Made by a program: the position numbers and the translations under genes. The notes beneath the pieces were generated by a model. It had not been told where the DNA came from. It searched no databases and saw only the letters and a list, made by a program, of their open reading frames with translations. 64,000 nt of DNA, taken from Microbacterium maritypicum MF109 (lineage in GTDB: Bacteria; Actinomycetota; Actinomycetes; Actinomycetales; Microbacteriaceae). This document shows positions 56,198-64,000 of this stretch, piece after piece; the first letter of the stretch is position 1; each line of letters opens with the position of its first letter. The stretch is taken from positions 19,683 through 83,682 of the forward strand of contig NZ_ATAO01000184.1 of the NCBI RefSeq assembly GCF_000455825.1, written 5' to 3'.

Positions 56198-59100
56198 TCA
56201 GCCGAGGGTGACCGCCGCGCGGATCAGCGCGGCCTGCTCAGCCGCGTGGACCTTCGAGGATCCGGTCGCCGGCGATGCCGAGGCCGGGCGCGACACCGGG
56301 CGGAACGAGCGGTCTCCGGGAACGTCGGCGAAGGCGAGCGCCAGGAACGGCCAGGCGCCCTGGTTCTCCGGTTCTTCCTGCACCCACACCAGTTCGGCGT
56401 TCGGGTAGGAGTCGGTGATGGCCTTGAGCTCGTCGATCGGCGTCGGGTACAGCTGCTCGAGCCGGACGAGGGCGACCTCGGGGTTCGGGTTCTTCTCGAG
56501 CTCGGCACGCAGATCCCAGTGCACCTTGCCCGAGTGCACGAGCACCCGCTTGACGGCGGTGCGGTCGAGCCCGCGGTCGTCATCGATGACCGGCTCGAAA
56601 CGACCCTGCGTGAACGCCTCGACCGGGCTCGTCGCGCCGCGCAGACGCAGCATCGCCTTCGGTGTGAAGACGATGAGCGGCTTGCGCGGTCGGGCGTAGG
56701 CCTGGCGGCGCAGCAGGTGGAAGTACGACGCGGGGGTCGACGGACGCGACACGATCATGTTGTCCTGCGCGCACATCTGCAGGAAGCGCTCGATGCGTGC
56801 CGACGAGTGGTCCGGCCCCTGGCCTTCGTAGCCGTGGGGGAGGAGCAGGGTCACGCTGGACTGCTGTCCCCACTTCTGCTCGGCGGCCGAGATGTACTCG
56901 TCGATGACCGACTGGGCACCGTTGACGAAGTCGCCGAACTGGGCCTCCCAGAGCACGAGCGCCTCGGGAGCCTCCACCGAATAGCCGTACTCGAAGCCGA
57001 GGGCGGCGTACTCGCTGAGCAGCGAGTCGTAGACGAAGAAGCGCCCTTGAGCGTCGGAGAGGTTCGACAGCGGCAGCCATTCCTGGCCGTTCGCACGGTC
57101 GTGCAGGGTCGCGTGCCGCTGCACGAACGTGCCGCGGCGAGCGTCCTGGCCGGCGAGCCGGACGGGCGTTCCCTCCACCAGCAGCGAACCGAATGCGAGC
57201 AGTTCGCCGAAGCCCCAATCGATGTTGCCGTTTCGGCTCATGTCGAGGCGCTTGTCCAGCAGCTGCTGGATCTTCGGGTGCACCGTGAAGCCCTCGGGCT
57301 TGTTCACGAAGGCGTCGCCGATCATCTGGATGACCTCGCTCGGCACACCGGTGATCTCGGGGGCACCGACCTGGTCGTCGACGGGGGCCTGCTCCGGAGC
57401 GATCGGCAGAGCGCCGGTCTCGGCGGCGTGCGTCTCGGCGAACGCGATCTCCAGGCGGTTCTGGAAATCGGCCTTGGCCTCGTCGTACTCCTGCTCGGTG
57501 ATGTCACCACGGCCGACGAGCGACTCGGTGTACAGGCGGCGGACGGAACGCTTCGCCTGGATGAGGTCGGTCATCAACGGCTGCGTCATCGAGGGGTCGT
57601 CGCCCTCGTTGTGACCACGTCGGCGGTAGCAGACGAGGTCGATCACGACGTCACGGTGGAAGCGCTCGCGGTACTCGAACGCGAGCTGCGCGACGTGGAT
57701 GACGGCCTCGGGGTCGTCGCCGTTCACGTGGAACACCGGCGCCTGGATCGTCTTGGCGACGTCGGTCGAGTAGATCGACGTGCGGCCGTCGTTCGGCGTC
57801 GTGGTGAATCCGACCTGGTTGTTCACGACCACGTGGATCGTGCCACCGGTGCGGTAGCCGCGCAGCTGCGACATCTGCAGCGTCTCGACCACGACACCCT
57901 GACCGGCGAAGGCCGCGTCGCCGTGCACGAGGATCGGCAGCCAGGCGAAGGTGCCGATCGGCTTGCGGTCCTGTTTGGCGCGGACGATGCCTTCCAGCAC
58001 GCCATCGACGGTCTCGAGGTGCGAGGGATTGGCGGCCAGGTAGACCGGAAGCTCGGAGTCGTCGTCGGCGACGAAGGTGCCCTCGGTGCCGAGGTGGTAC
58101 TTGACGTCGCCGGAACCGCGCTGGTTGCCCGGGGTCTGCGTGCCCTCGAACTCACGGAACACCTGGCCGTAGGTCTTGCCGGCGATGTTGGTGAGCACGT
58201 TCAGACGGCCGCGGTGCGCCATGCCGATCGCGGCGCCCTCGAGGCCGGCGGTCGCGGCGCCCTGAAGGATCTCGTCGAGCAGCGGGATGAGCGATTCGCC
58301 GCCCTCGAGCGAGAAGCGCTTCTGACCGACGAACTTGGTCTGCAGGAAGGTCTCGAAGGCCTCGGCCTCGTTGAGCTTGCGGAGAACCCGCAGCTGCTCG
58401 TCGTGGCCGGGCTTCTGGTACTTGACCTCCACCTTCTCCTGGAACCAGCGACGCTGCTCCGGGTCCTGGATGTGCATGTACTCGATACCGAGCGTGCGGC
58501 AGTACGAGTCGCGGAGCACCCCGAGGATGTCGCGGAGCTTCGCGATGCGCCGACCGCCGAACCCGCCGGTGACGAACTCGCGGTCCAGGTCCCAGAAGGT
58601 GAGGCCGTGGCTCTCGATCTCGAGGTCGGGGTGCGAGCGCTGCACGTACTCGAGCGGGTCGATGTCGGCCATCAGGTGTCCGCGCACACGGAACGAGTTG
58701 ATGAGCTCCTGCACACGGGACTGCTTGTCGACGCGCTCGGCGAGGTCGACGGCGATGTCGGGGTTCCAGCGGATCGGCGCGTAGGGGATGCGCAGGGCCG
58801 CGAAGATGTCGTCGTAGAAGCCGCGCTGGCCGATGAGCAGCTCGTGCACCTTCTTCAGGAACTCGCCGGAGCCGGCGCCCTGGATGACGCGGTGGTCGTA
58901 GGTGCTCGTGAGCGTGATCGTCTTGCCGATCGCCAGCTCGTTGAGCGTCTTCTCGCTCGCGCCCTGGAACTCGGCGGGGTACTCGAGGGCACCGGCTCCG
59001 ATGATGCAGCCCTGGCCCTTCATCAGACGCGGCACCGAGTGCACGGTTCCGATGCCACCCGGGTTCGTCAGCGACACCGTGGTGCCCTGGAAGTCGCCGG

Positions 59101-59878
59101 CCGTCAGCTTGTTGCCGCGGGCGCGGGTGACCAGGTCTTCGTAGGCGGAGAGGTACTCGGTGAAGGTGAGGGTGTCGGCGCGCTTGATGCTGGGCACCAT
59201 GAGGGCGCGTGTGCCGTCGGGCTTGGGCAGGTCGATCGCGATGCCGAGGTTGACGTGCGCCGGCGCGACCACGGAGGGCTTTCCGTCGACCTCCGCGTAG
59301 AACACGTTCTGGCTGCGGAACTCGTCGAGTGTCCGGATGAGCGCCCAACCGATGAGGTGGGTGAAGCTCACCTTGCCGCCGCGGGTGCGTGCCATGTGGT
59401 TGTTGATGACGATGCGGTTGTCGATCATCAGCTTGGCCGGCACGGTACGCACGCTGGTGGCGGTCGGGACGGTGAGCGACTCGTCCATGTTCGCCGCGAG
59501 GGTCTTGGGCAGACCGCGCAGCGGCGTGACCTTGTCCTCTTCGGCGGGCGCCGGAGCGTCCTTCGACTCGGATTTCGCCGGCTTCGGGGCCTGGGCGGGG
59601 ATCGGCGCGGCAGCGGCGGGCTTGGCCGTCGTGCGCGCCACCGGCTGCGAACCGATCACCGGGATCGGTGCGGTGACGGGATGAGCCGCCGCCGGCGCAT
59701 CGGGTGTTGCCGCGGGAGCTGCGGAAGCCGTCTCGGAGTGGTACTTCTCCAGGATGGGCCACCACTCCTTGTCGACGGAGTCGCGGTTCACCTTGAACTG
59801 CTCGTAGAGCTCTTCAACGAGCCAGGAATTGGCTCCGAACCCCCCGTCGCCGTTGACGCCGGTCACCTGGTTCGACAC
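56198..59878 (-). CDS. kgd: Multifunctional 2-oxoglutarate dehydrogenase E1/E2 component (Kgd)
   Basis: 1226 residues. An N-terminal LVEELYEQF segment (about 17-50), an Ala/Pro-rich linker (about 50-125), an E2-like acyltransferase domain (about 125-360, DHRVIQGAGSGEFLKK), then the thiamine-dependent E1 domain with GMAHRGRLNVL and the C-terminal pyrimidine-binding half are in order. It has 2-oxoglutarate decarboxylase/dehydrogenase activity in the TCA cycle with E3 and lipoyl-E2 from elsewhere. GTG 59878 begins MSNQVTGVNGDGG; an upstream extension of 29 codons is rich in Ser/Arg and lacks the family N-terminus. GarA-type control is expected. Confidence 0.95.
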   Translation of the reverse strand: MSNQVTGVNGDGGFGANSWLVEELYEQFKVNRDSVDKEWWPILEKYHSETASAAPAATPDAPAAAHPVTAPIPVIGSQPVARTTAKPAAAAPIPAQAPKPAKSESKDAPAPAEEDKVTPLRGLPKTLAANMDESLTVPTATSVRTVPAKLMIDNRIVINNHMARTRGGKVSFTHLIGWALIRTLDEFRSQNVFYAEVDGKPSVVAPAHVNLGIAIDLPKPDGTRALMVPSIKRADTLTFTEYLSAYEDLVTRARGNKLTAGDFQGTTVSLTNPGGIGTVHSVPRLMKGQGCIIGAGALEYPAEFQGASEKTLNELAIGKTITLTSTYDHRVIQGAGSGEFLKKVHELLIGQRGFYDDIFAALRIPYAPIRWNPDIAVDLAERVDKQSRVQELINSFRVRGHLMADIDPLEYVQRSHPDLEIESHGLTFWDLDREFVTGGFGGRRIAKLRDILGVLRDSYCRTLGIEYMHIQDPEQRRWFQEKVEVKYQKPGHDEQLRVLRKLNEAEAFETFLQTKFVGQKRFSLEGGESLIPLLDEILQGAATAGLEGAAIGMAHRGRLNVLTNIAGKTYGQVFREFEGTQTPGNQRGSGDVKYHLGTEGTFVADDDSELPVYLAANPSHLETVDGVLEGIVRAKQDRKPIGTFAWLPILVHGDAAFAGQGVVVETLQMSQLRGYRTGGTIHVVVNNQVGFTTTPNDGRTSIYSTDVAKTIQAPVFHVNGDDPEAVIHVAQLAFEYRERFHRDVVIDLVCYRRRGHNEGDDPSMTQPLMTDLIQAKRSVRRLYTESLVGRGDITEQEYDEAKADFQNRLEIAFAETHAAETGALPIAPEQAPVDDQVGAPEITGVPSEVIQMIGDAFVNKPEGFTVHPKIQQLLDKRLDMSRNGNIDWGFGELLAFGSLLVEGTPVRLAGQDARRGTFVQRHATLHDRANGQEWLPLSNLSDAQGRFFVYDSLLSEYAALGFEYGYSVEAPEALVLWEAQFGDFVNGAQSVIDEYISAAEQKWGQQSSVTLLLPHGYEGQGPDHSSARIERFLQMCAQDNMIVSRPSTPASYFHLLRRQAYARPRKPLIVFTPKAMLRLRGATSPVEAFTQGRFEPVIDDDRGLDRTAVKRVLVHSGKVHWDLRAELEKNPNPEVALVRLEQLYPTPIDELKAITDSYPNAELVWVQEEPENQGAWPFLALAFADVPGDRSFRPVSRPASASPATGSSKVHAAEQAALIRAAVTLG

Positions 59879-59964
59879 TCTCGATCGCCCTCTTTCATCG
59901 CTGAAGCTCTCTGGTGCGGACGTCGACGCAGGATGCGTTCGGGCCCGCACACTCTCGACCAACA

Positions 59965-59970
59965 AGCCTA
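59965..59970 (-). promoter_or_regulatory. -10-like element of kgd
   Basis: TAGGCT on the minus strand lies about 87 nt before GTG 59878. It would give a leader of about 80 nt with AGAGGG about 10 nt before the start. Confidence 0.4.
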
Positions 59971-60026
59971 ACGTGTTTCGCTATGGGAATCGTCGAAGCT
60001 GAGCGCCCACCGCGTCGCGATCTGGG

Positions 60027-60032
60027 TACCGT
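60027..60032 (+). promoter_or_regulatory. Leaderless-type -10 element of guaB1
   Basis: TACCGT ends 6 nt before ATG 60039. Confidence 0.45.
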
Positions 60033-60038
60033 GGAAGC

Positions 60039-61493
60039 ATGAAGTTCTCTGGAGAGCAGCCGGCCGTCGATCTGACCTACTCCGACGTCTTCCTGGTACC
60101 GCGCAGATCCGCGGTCACCAGCCGTCTCCAGGTCGACCTCGCCCCGCAGGACGGCACCCCGGCGACCCTGCCACTCGTCGCCGCGAACATGAACTCCGTG
60201 ACCGGCCCGCGCATCGCAGCCGTGCTCGCGCGGCGTGGCGCGCTCGGCGTGCTGCCCCAGGACCTGCCGCTGCAGGATCTCGATGCGGCGATCCGCGAGG
60301 TGAAGTCGCAGCCCGTGCTCTGGGACACGCCCATCGTGCTGCCTCCCGAAGCATCGGCGGCCGATGCGCTCCGTCTGCTCCCGGCGACCAGCGGTCACGG
60401 GATCGTCGTCGCCCGCGGCACGGCGCCGATCGACGTCGAGCACATCCTCGGGATCCTCCCGGCGACCCGCCTGGCCACGGCGCTCCCTGATGCGCAGCTC
60501 GGCGACCTCGTGCACCACGGCACGCCGGCGATCGACGCGGACGACATCGGCTCGGAGCGGCACGCGTTCGATGTGATCACCGACGCAGGCGTCGAGATGG
60601 TGACCGTCGTGCACCACGGACACCTCGTCGGAACGCTGAGCGCCCGGAGTGCGCTGCGCTCGACGCTCTACCGCCCTGCGGTCGATTCCGATGGGCGCCT
60701 CGCGGTCGCCGCGGCCATCGGGATCAACGGCGACGTCGCGGCCAAGGCCAAGGCACTCGCAGCGGCAGGCGTCGACGTTCTGGTCGTCGACACCGCCCAC
60801 GGCCACCAGGAGGGGATGCTGCGGGCTCTGCGCGCGGTGGCGGAGCTCGACCTCGGCCTCCCCGTCGTCGCAGGCAACATCGTCACCGCCGACGGCGTAG
60901 CCGATCTGGTCGACGCGGGGGCCTCGATCCTCAAAGTCGGCGTCGGCCCCGGCGCCATGTGCACCACCCGCATGATGACCGCGGTCGGCCGCCCGCAGTT
61001 CTCCGCCGTGCTCGAGACCGCGCAGGCGGCACGCGAGCTCGGTGCGCACGTCTGGGCCGACGGTGGCGTGCGCTATCCGCGCGATGTCGCTCTGGCCCTC
61101 GCCGCCGGCGCGGCCTCCGTCATGGTGGGATCCTGGTTCGCCGGCACCATCGAGGCGCCGGGGGAGTTGCAGCGCGACGCAGAGGGGCGTCTGTTCAAGG
61201 AGTCCTGGGGCATGGCGTCGACCAAGGCCGTCCAGGCGCGCTTCGGTCGCCTCGACGCCTACGAGCGTGCTCGCAAGGAGCTCTTCGCCGAGGGCATCTC
61301 CTCATCGAAGATCTATCTCGACCCGCTCCGTCCCGGGATCGAGGACCTTCTCGACATGATCACCTCCGGTGTCCGCTCATCCTTCACCTACGCCGGCTCC
61401 TCGTCTGTACCGGAGTTCCATGAGCGCGCAGTGGTGGGCCTGCAGTCGGCGGCCGGCTACGAAGAGGGCAAGGCGCTGCCGGTCAGCTGGTGA
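60039..61493 (+). CDS. guaB1: GuaB1-family IMPDH/GMP reductase-related protein
   Basis: 484 residues of the (beta/alpha)8 IMPDH/GMPR fold with two CBS domains (about 95-210) between barrel strands. The catalytic Cys is in GPGAMCTTR, and ADGGVRYPRDVALALAAGA binds phosphate. Mycobacterial GuaB1 is a GMP reductase; the family is specific to actinobacteria and distinct from GuaB2 (IMPDH). It lies divergent to kgd. The substrate assignment follows the family and is not read directly. Confidence 0.9.
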   Translation: MKFSGEQPAVDLTYSDVFLVPRRSAVTSRLQVDLAPQDGTPATLPLVAANMNSVTGPRIAAVLARRGALGVLPQDLPLQDLDAAIREVKSQPVLWDTPIVLPPEASAADALRLLPATSGHGIVVARGTAPIDVEHILGILPATRLATALPDAQLGDLVHHGTPAIDADDIGSERHAFDVITDAGVEMVTVVHHGHLVGTLSARSALRSTLYRPAVDSDGRLAVAAAIGINGDVAAKAKALAAAGVDVLVVDTAHGHQEGMLRALRAVAELDLGLPVVAGNIVTADGVADLVDAGASILKVGVGPGAMCTTRMMTAVGRPQFSAVLETAQAARELGAHVWADGGVRYPRDVALALAAGAASVMVGSWFAGTIEAPGELQRDAEGRLFKESWGMASTKAVQARFGRLDAYERARKELFAEGISSSKIYLDPLRPGIEDLLDMITSGVRSSFTYAGSSSVPEFHERAVVGLQSAAGYEEGKALPVSW

Positions 61494-61521
61494 CCGCGAG
61501 CGCACTCCCCGTCGTCTTCGG

Positions 61522-61527
61522 TACAAT
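61522..61527 (+). promoter_or_regulatory. -10 element upstream of the CNNM operon
   Basis: TACAAT is a near-consensus -10. A second candidate, CATAAT, lies at 61534-61539 and would start transcription inside the short upstream ORF. The first would give a leader that contains the whole upstream ORF. Confidence 0.5.
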
Positions 61528-61537
61528 CGTCGGCATA

Positions 61538-61606
61538 ATGGACGACCCTCCCAGTTGTAGAACATCGCCCCACTGTCCGCCTCTCTCACAGGAGAGGAAC
61601 CTCTGA
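61538..61606 (+). CDS. Short Pro-containing upstream ORF (possible leader peptide) before CNNM gene
   Basis: ATG 61538 to TGA 61604-61606 encodes 22 residues, beginning MDDPPSC with five prolines in total. Its stop overlaps the ATG of the CNNM gene by one base (TGATG). Acidic residues followed by prolines near the N-terminus can destabilise a translating ribosome, as shown for E. coli MgtL. That similarity is the reason for the call; there is no direct evidence that it is translated, and its start depends on the promoter at 61522. Confidence 0.35.
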   Translation: MDDPPSCRTSPHCPPLSQERNL

Positions 61607-62922
61607 TGGACTACATCATGTTGGGCGTGGGGCTCCTGCTCACGGTCGGCACCGGCCTCTTCGTGGCGAGCGAGTTCGCATTGGTGAACCTCGATCGCGC
61701 CGAACTCGAGGCCAGGCAGGCACGCGGTGAATCGCGGCTCTCGCTCACGATCAGCGCCCTCAGGCACACATCGACGCATCTCTCGGCGGCCCAGCTCGGC
61801 ATCACGCTCACGACGCTTCTGACCGGTTACACGATGGAGCCGGCGCTGTCGAACCTCCTGCGCCCGACCCTCATCGCCTGGAACCTCCCTGAAGCGGCCG
61901 TCGCGCCGATCGCGACCATCGTGGCGATGCTGGTGGCGACGGTGCTCTCGATGATCCTCGGCGAACTCGTGCCCAAGAACTTCGCCCTCGCTCTGCCGCT
62001 GGCCACGGCGAAGCTCGTGATCCCTTTCCAGATCGCGTTCACGACCGTGTTCAAACCGGCCGTCGTGGTGCTCAACGGCAGTGCGAACGGCGTACTGCGC
62101 GGCATGGGGATCGAGCCGAAGGAAGAGCTCTCAGGCGCCCGCAGCGCGGAGGAGCTGTCATCGCTCGTGCGGCGGTCCGCCAACGCGGGCCTGCTGGAGG
62201 CCGACACCGCCTCGCTGCTCGACCGCACCCTCATGTTCTCGCGCCTCACGGCCGCCGACGTGATGACGGCCAGACCGAGCATGCACGCGATCGCTGCAGG
62301 CGACTCGGTGGACGACGTCATCCAGCTCGCGCGACGCACGGGCCACAGCCGCTTCCCCGTGTACGACGACGACCTCGACGACATCACGGGCGTCGTGCAC
62401 CTGAAAGCCGCCATCTCGGTTCCGCGCGAGCGGCGCACGGAGGTGCCGGTGGGCGCTCTCGCGACGGAACCGCTCCGCGTTCCGGAGACCGTGCACGTCG
62501 ACGCCCTGATCGCGGAACTCCGTGCGCGCGGTTATCAACTCGCGATCGTCGTGGACGAGTACGGCGGGACCGCGGGGCTGGTGACCTTGGAAGACCTCGT
62601 CGAAGAACTCGTCGGAGAAGTCGCCGATGAGCACGATCGCACCCGCGCGGGAGTCATCCGCAACCGGGAGGGCGTCACGTTCCCCGGAGAGCTGCGCCCG
62701 GACGAGCTGCGTCGCCGTGCCGGTGTGGAAGTACCCGAGGGCGATGTGTACGACACCGTCGGCGGCTACGTCATGAGCGTGCTCGAGCGCGTGCCCGCGG
62801 TGGGCGACGAGGTCTCTCTCGACAGCGGCGTGCTGCAGGTGGTCCGCATGGATGGCAGACGGGTGGATCGGGTGCGCTACGTGCCGAATCCGCTCGATGG
62901 CGATGAGGAGGTGACCCGATGA
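61606..62922 (+). CDS. CNNM/CorC/HlyC-type membrane protein (DUF21 + CBS + CorC_HlyC)
   Basis: 438 residues. A DUF21 transmembrane domain (about 1-190) has SEFALVNLDRAELEAR and LGITLTTLL; a CBS pair (about 215-335) with GHSRFPVYDDD and a C-terminal CorC_HlyC domain (about 350-435, VYDTVGGYVMSVL) follow. CNNM/CorC proteins take part in Mg2+ homeostasis, probably export. AGGAGAGGAA lies about 6 nt before the ATG. Its stop overlaps the next ATG (ATGA). Confidence 0.92.
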   Translation: MDYIMLGVGLLLTVGTGLFVASEFALVNLDRAELEARQARGESRLSLTISALRHTSTHLSAAQLGITLTTLLTGYTMEPALSNLLRPTLIAWNLPEAAVAPIATIVAMLVATVLSMILGELVPKNFALALPLATAKLVIPFQIAFTTVFKPAVVVLNGSANGVLRGMGIEPKEELSGARSAEELSSLVRRSANAGLLEADTASLLDRTLMFSRLTAADVMTARPSMHAIAAGDSVDDVIQLARRTGHSRFPVYDDDLDDITGVVHLKAAISVPRERRTEVPVGALATEPLRVPETVHVDALIAELRARGYQLAIVVDEYGGTAGLVTLEDLVEELVGEVADEHDRTRAGVIRNREGVTFPGELRPDELRRRAGVEVPEGDVYDTVGGYVMSVLERVPAVGDEVSLDSGVLQVVRMDGRRVDRVRYVPNPLDGDEEVTR

Positions 62923-63980
62923 GCGATTGGGCAGGACTCGCCTGGCTCGTCGTGCTCCTGGTCGCGAATGCGTTCTTCGTCGGTGCCGAGTTCGCGGTGA
63001 TCTCGGCCAGGCGATCGCAGATCGAGCCTCGAGCCGACCAGGGCTCACGCGCCGCGAAGACCGCGCTTTACGCGATGGAACACGCGACGCTGATGCTCGC
63101 GACGTCGCAGCTGGGCATCACGATCTGCTCGCTTCTCATCCTCAATGTGTCCGAACCGGCGATCCACCATCTGCTCTCCGTGCCGTTGCACGCGCTCGGG
63201 TGGCCGGACGGTGCGGTCGACGCCGTGTCGTTCACGATCGCATTGGTGATCGTGTCCTTCCTGCACGTGGTGTTCGGCGAGATGGTGCCGAAGAACCTGG
63301 CGTTCTCGGTGCCGGACCGTGCCGTGCTGATCCTCGCCCCACCGCTGGTGTGGGTGTCGAAGGTGTTCATGCCCGTGATCTGGGTGCTCAACGCGGCAGC
63401 CAACGGCGTCCTGCGCCTGTTCCGGGTCGAGCCCAAGAACGAGGCCGCATCGACGTTCACGCTCGATGAGGTCGCGACCATCGTCAGCCAGTCGCGTCGC
63501 GAAGGCGTGCTCATGGACACGGCGGGAACAGTCGCCGCAGCGGTCGAGTTCACCGACAAGAAGGCGCGGGACGTCGCGGTGCCGCTGAGCGATCTGGTCA
63601 CGCTGCCCCAGTCGACGACGCCCGACGACATCGAGAAGGCGGTCGCACGATACGGGTTCTCGCGCTACGTGATCGTCGACGATGCATCCGTACCGATCGG
63701 CTATGTGCACCTGAAGGACATCCTCCGCGCGTCCGAAGGCCCCGACGCCGAGGCCAAGATGGTCGAGCCGGTTCCGGCCAAGCGCATCCACCACATGGTG
63801 CCGGTGCAGGAGGACACGGATCTCGAGGACGCCCTCGCGGTCATGCGTCGCGCGGGTCGGCATCTGGCGAAGGTGCGTGACGCGCAGGGCAACACCACCG
63901 CCGTGCTGTTCCTCGAGGACATCCTCGAGGAGCTGGTCGGGGAGGTGCAGGACGCGACCCGCCGCTTCCGCGGACGCTGA
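62919..63980 (+). CDS. CNNM-type membrane protein lacking the CorC_HlyC domain
   Basis: 353 residues. DUF21 membrane domain (about 1-190, AEFAVISARRSQIEPRA and TSQLGITICSLL) and a CBS pair (about 205-335), but the chain ends in VQDATRRFRGR right after the CBS domains, so the C-terminal transporter-associated domain of the upstream protein is missing. It overlaps that gene and may form a heteromer with it. The lost domain is a real difference, as the stop TGA is unambiguous. Confidence 0.92.
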   Translation: MSDWAGLAWLVVLLVANAFFVGAEFAVISARRSQIEPRADQGSRAAKTALYAMEHATLMLATSQLGITICSLLILNVSEPAIHHLLSVPLHALGWPDGAVDAVSFTIALVIVSFLHVVFGEMVPKNLAFSVPDRAVLILAPPLVWVSKVFMPVIWVLNAAANGVLRLFRVEPKNEAASTFTLDEVATIVSQSRREGVLMDTAGTVAAAVEFTDKKARDVAVPLSDLVTLPQSTTPDDIEKAVARYGFSRYVIVDDASVPIGYVHLKDILRASEGPDAEAKMVEPVPAKRIHHMVPVQEDTDLEDALAVMRRAGRHLAKVRDAQGNTTAVLFLEDILEELVGEVQDATRRFRGR

Positions 63981-64000
63981 TCGTCGCTCGGACGACGAAG

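Noticed and set aside
56246..59971. Long plus-strand open frame opposite kgd
   Set aside because: It mirrors kgd on the opposite strand, with no domain or ribosome site; kgd itself has full family motifs.

Overview
The window is a high-GC chromosomal segment from an actinobacterium, most likely a Microbacterium-like member of the Microbacteriaceae (an inference from gene content). It carries two WhiB regulators, mtrA-mtrB-lpqB, a fused Kgd-type 2-oxoglutarate decarboxylase, GuaB1, a mycothiol-type SigH/anti-sigma pair and a DUF3499 gene. I see no rRNA, tRNA, CRISPR array, insertion sequence or phage genes, and no stretch above about 230 bp lacks an assignable gene.

Bases 1-16700 form a surface-glycan locus. 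It holds a DegT-type sugar aminotransferase cut by the window edge, a flippase-like membrane protein, an LpxA-like acyltransferase, UDP-galactopyranose mutase (glf), a Wzm/Wzt-type ABC exporter, a GT4 glycosyltransferase, an LpxD-like acyltransferase, an acyl carrier protein, a KAS III-like synthase, a WbmS-like deacetylase, a small anchored protein, a GlfT1-like galactofuranosyltransferase, galE, two O-antigen ligase/polymerase-like proteins and manA. The coexistence of LpxA-like, LpxD-like, ACP and KAS III-like genes in a presumed monoderm is the most unusual content. It suggests a fatty-acylated or hydroxyacylated sugar in the cell-envelope glycan, not lipid A.

Bases 16800-33070 hold actinobacterial envelope genes: whiB2-like, a 1034-aa glycosyltransferase-like membrane protein, DUF5719, a small zincin-like protein, DUF3499, a MacA/MacB-like efflux operon, and the RDD / SpoIIM / DUF58 / MoxR / DUF4350 / DUF4129 / membrane-domain cluster.

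Bases 33100-56130 hold a block shared in outline with mycobacteria: mtrA-mtrB-lpqB-comF-hpf-secA, then (after an inserted coiled-coil gene, a PadR gene, an aminotransferase, a CpaE/SAF pair and small genes) an Rv3235-family gene, pdtaS, whiB1, bcp, rsgA, aroA, sigH-rshA and an Eis-like acetyltransferase. Bases 56150-64000 hold kgd, guaB1 and two CNNM/CorC-type membrane proteins preceded by a short proline-containing upstream ORF.

Two regulatory themes recur. At least fifteen genes have a TANNNT -10-like hexamer ending 6-7 nt before the start codon and often no Shine-Dalgarno, which is the layout of leaderless mRNAs; this decided several start calls. The sigH operon is preceded by an exact GGAAT-N18-GTT match to the SigR/SigH consensus, suggesting autoregulation.
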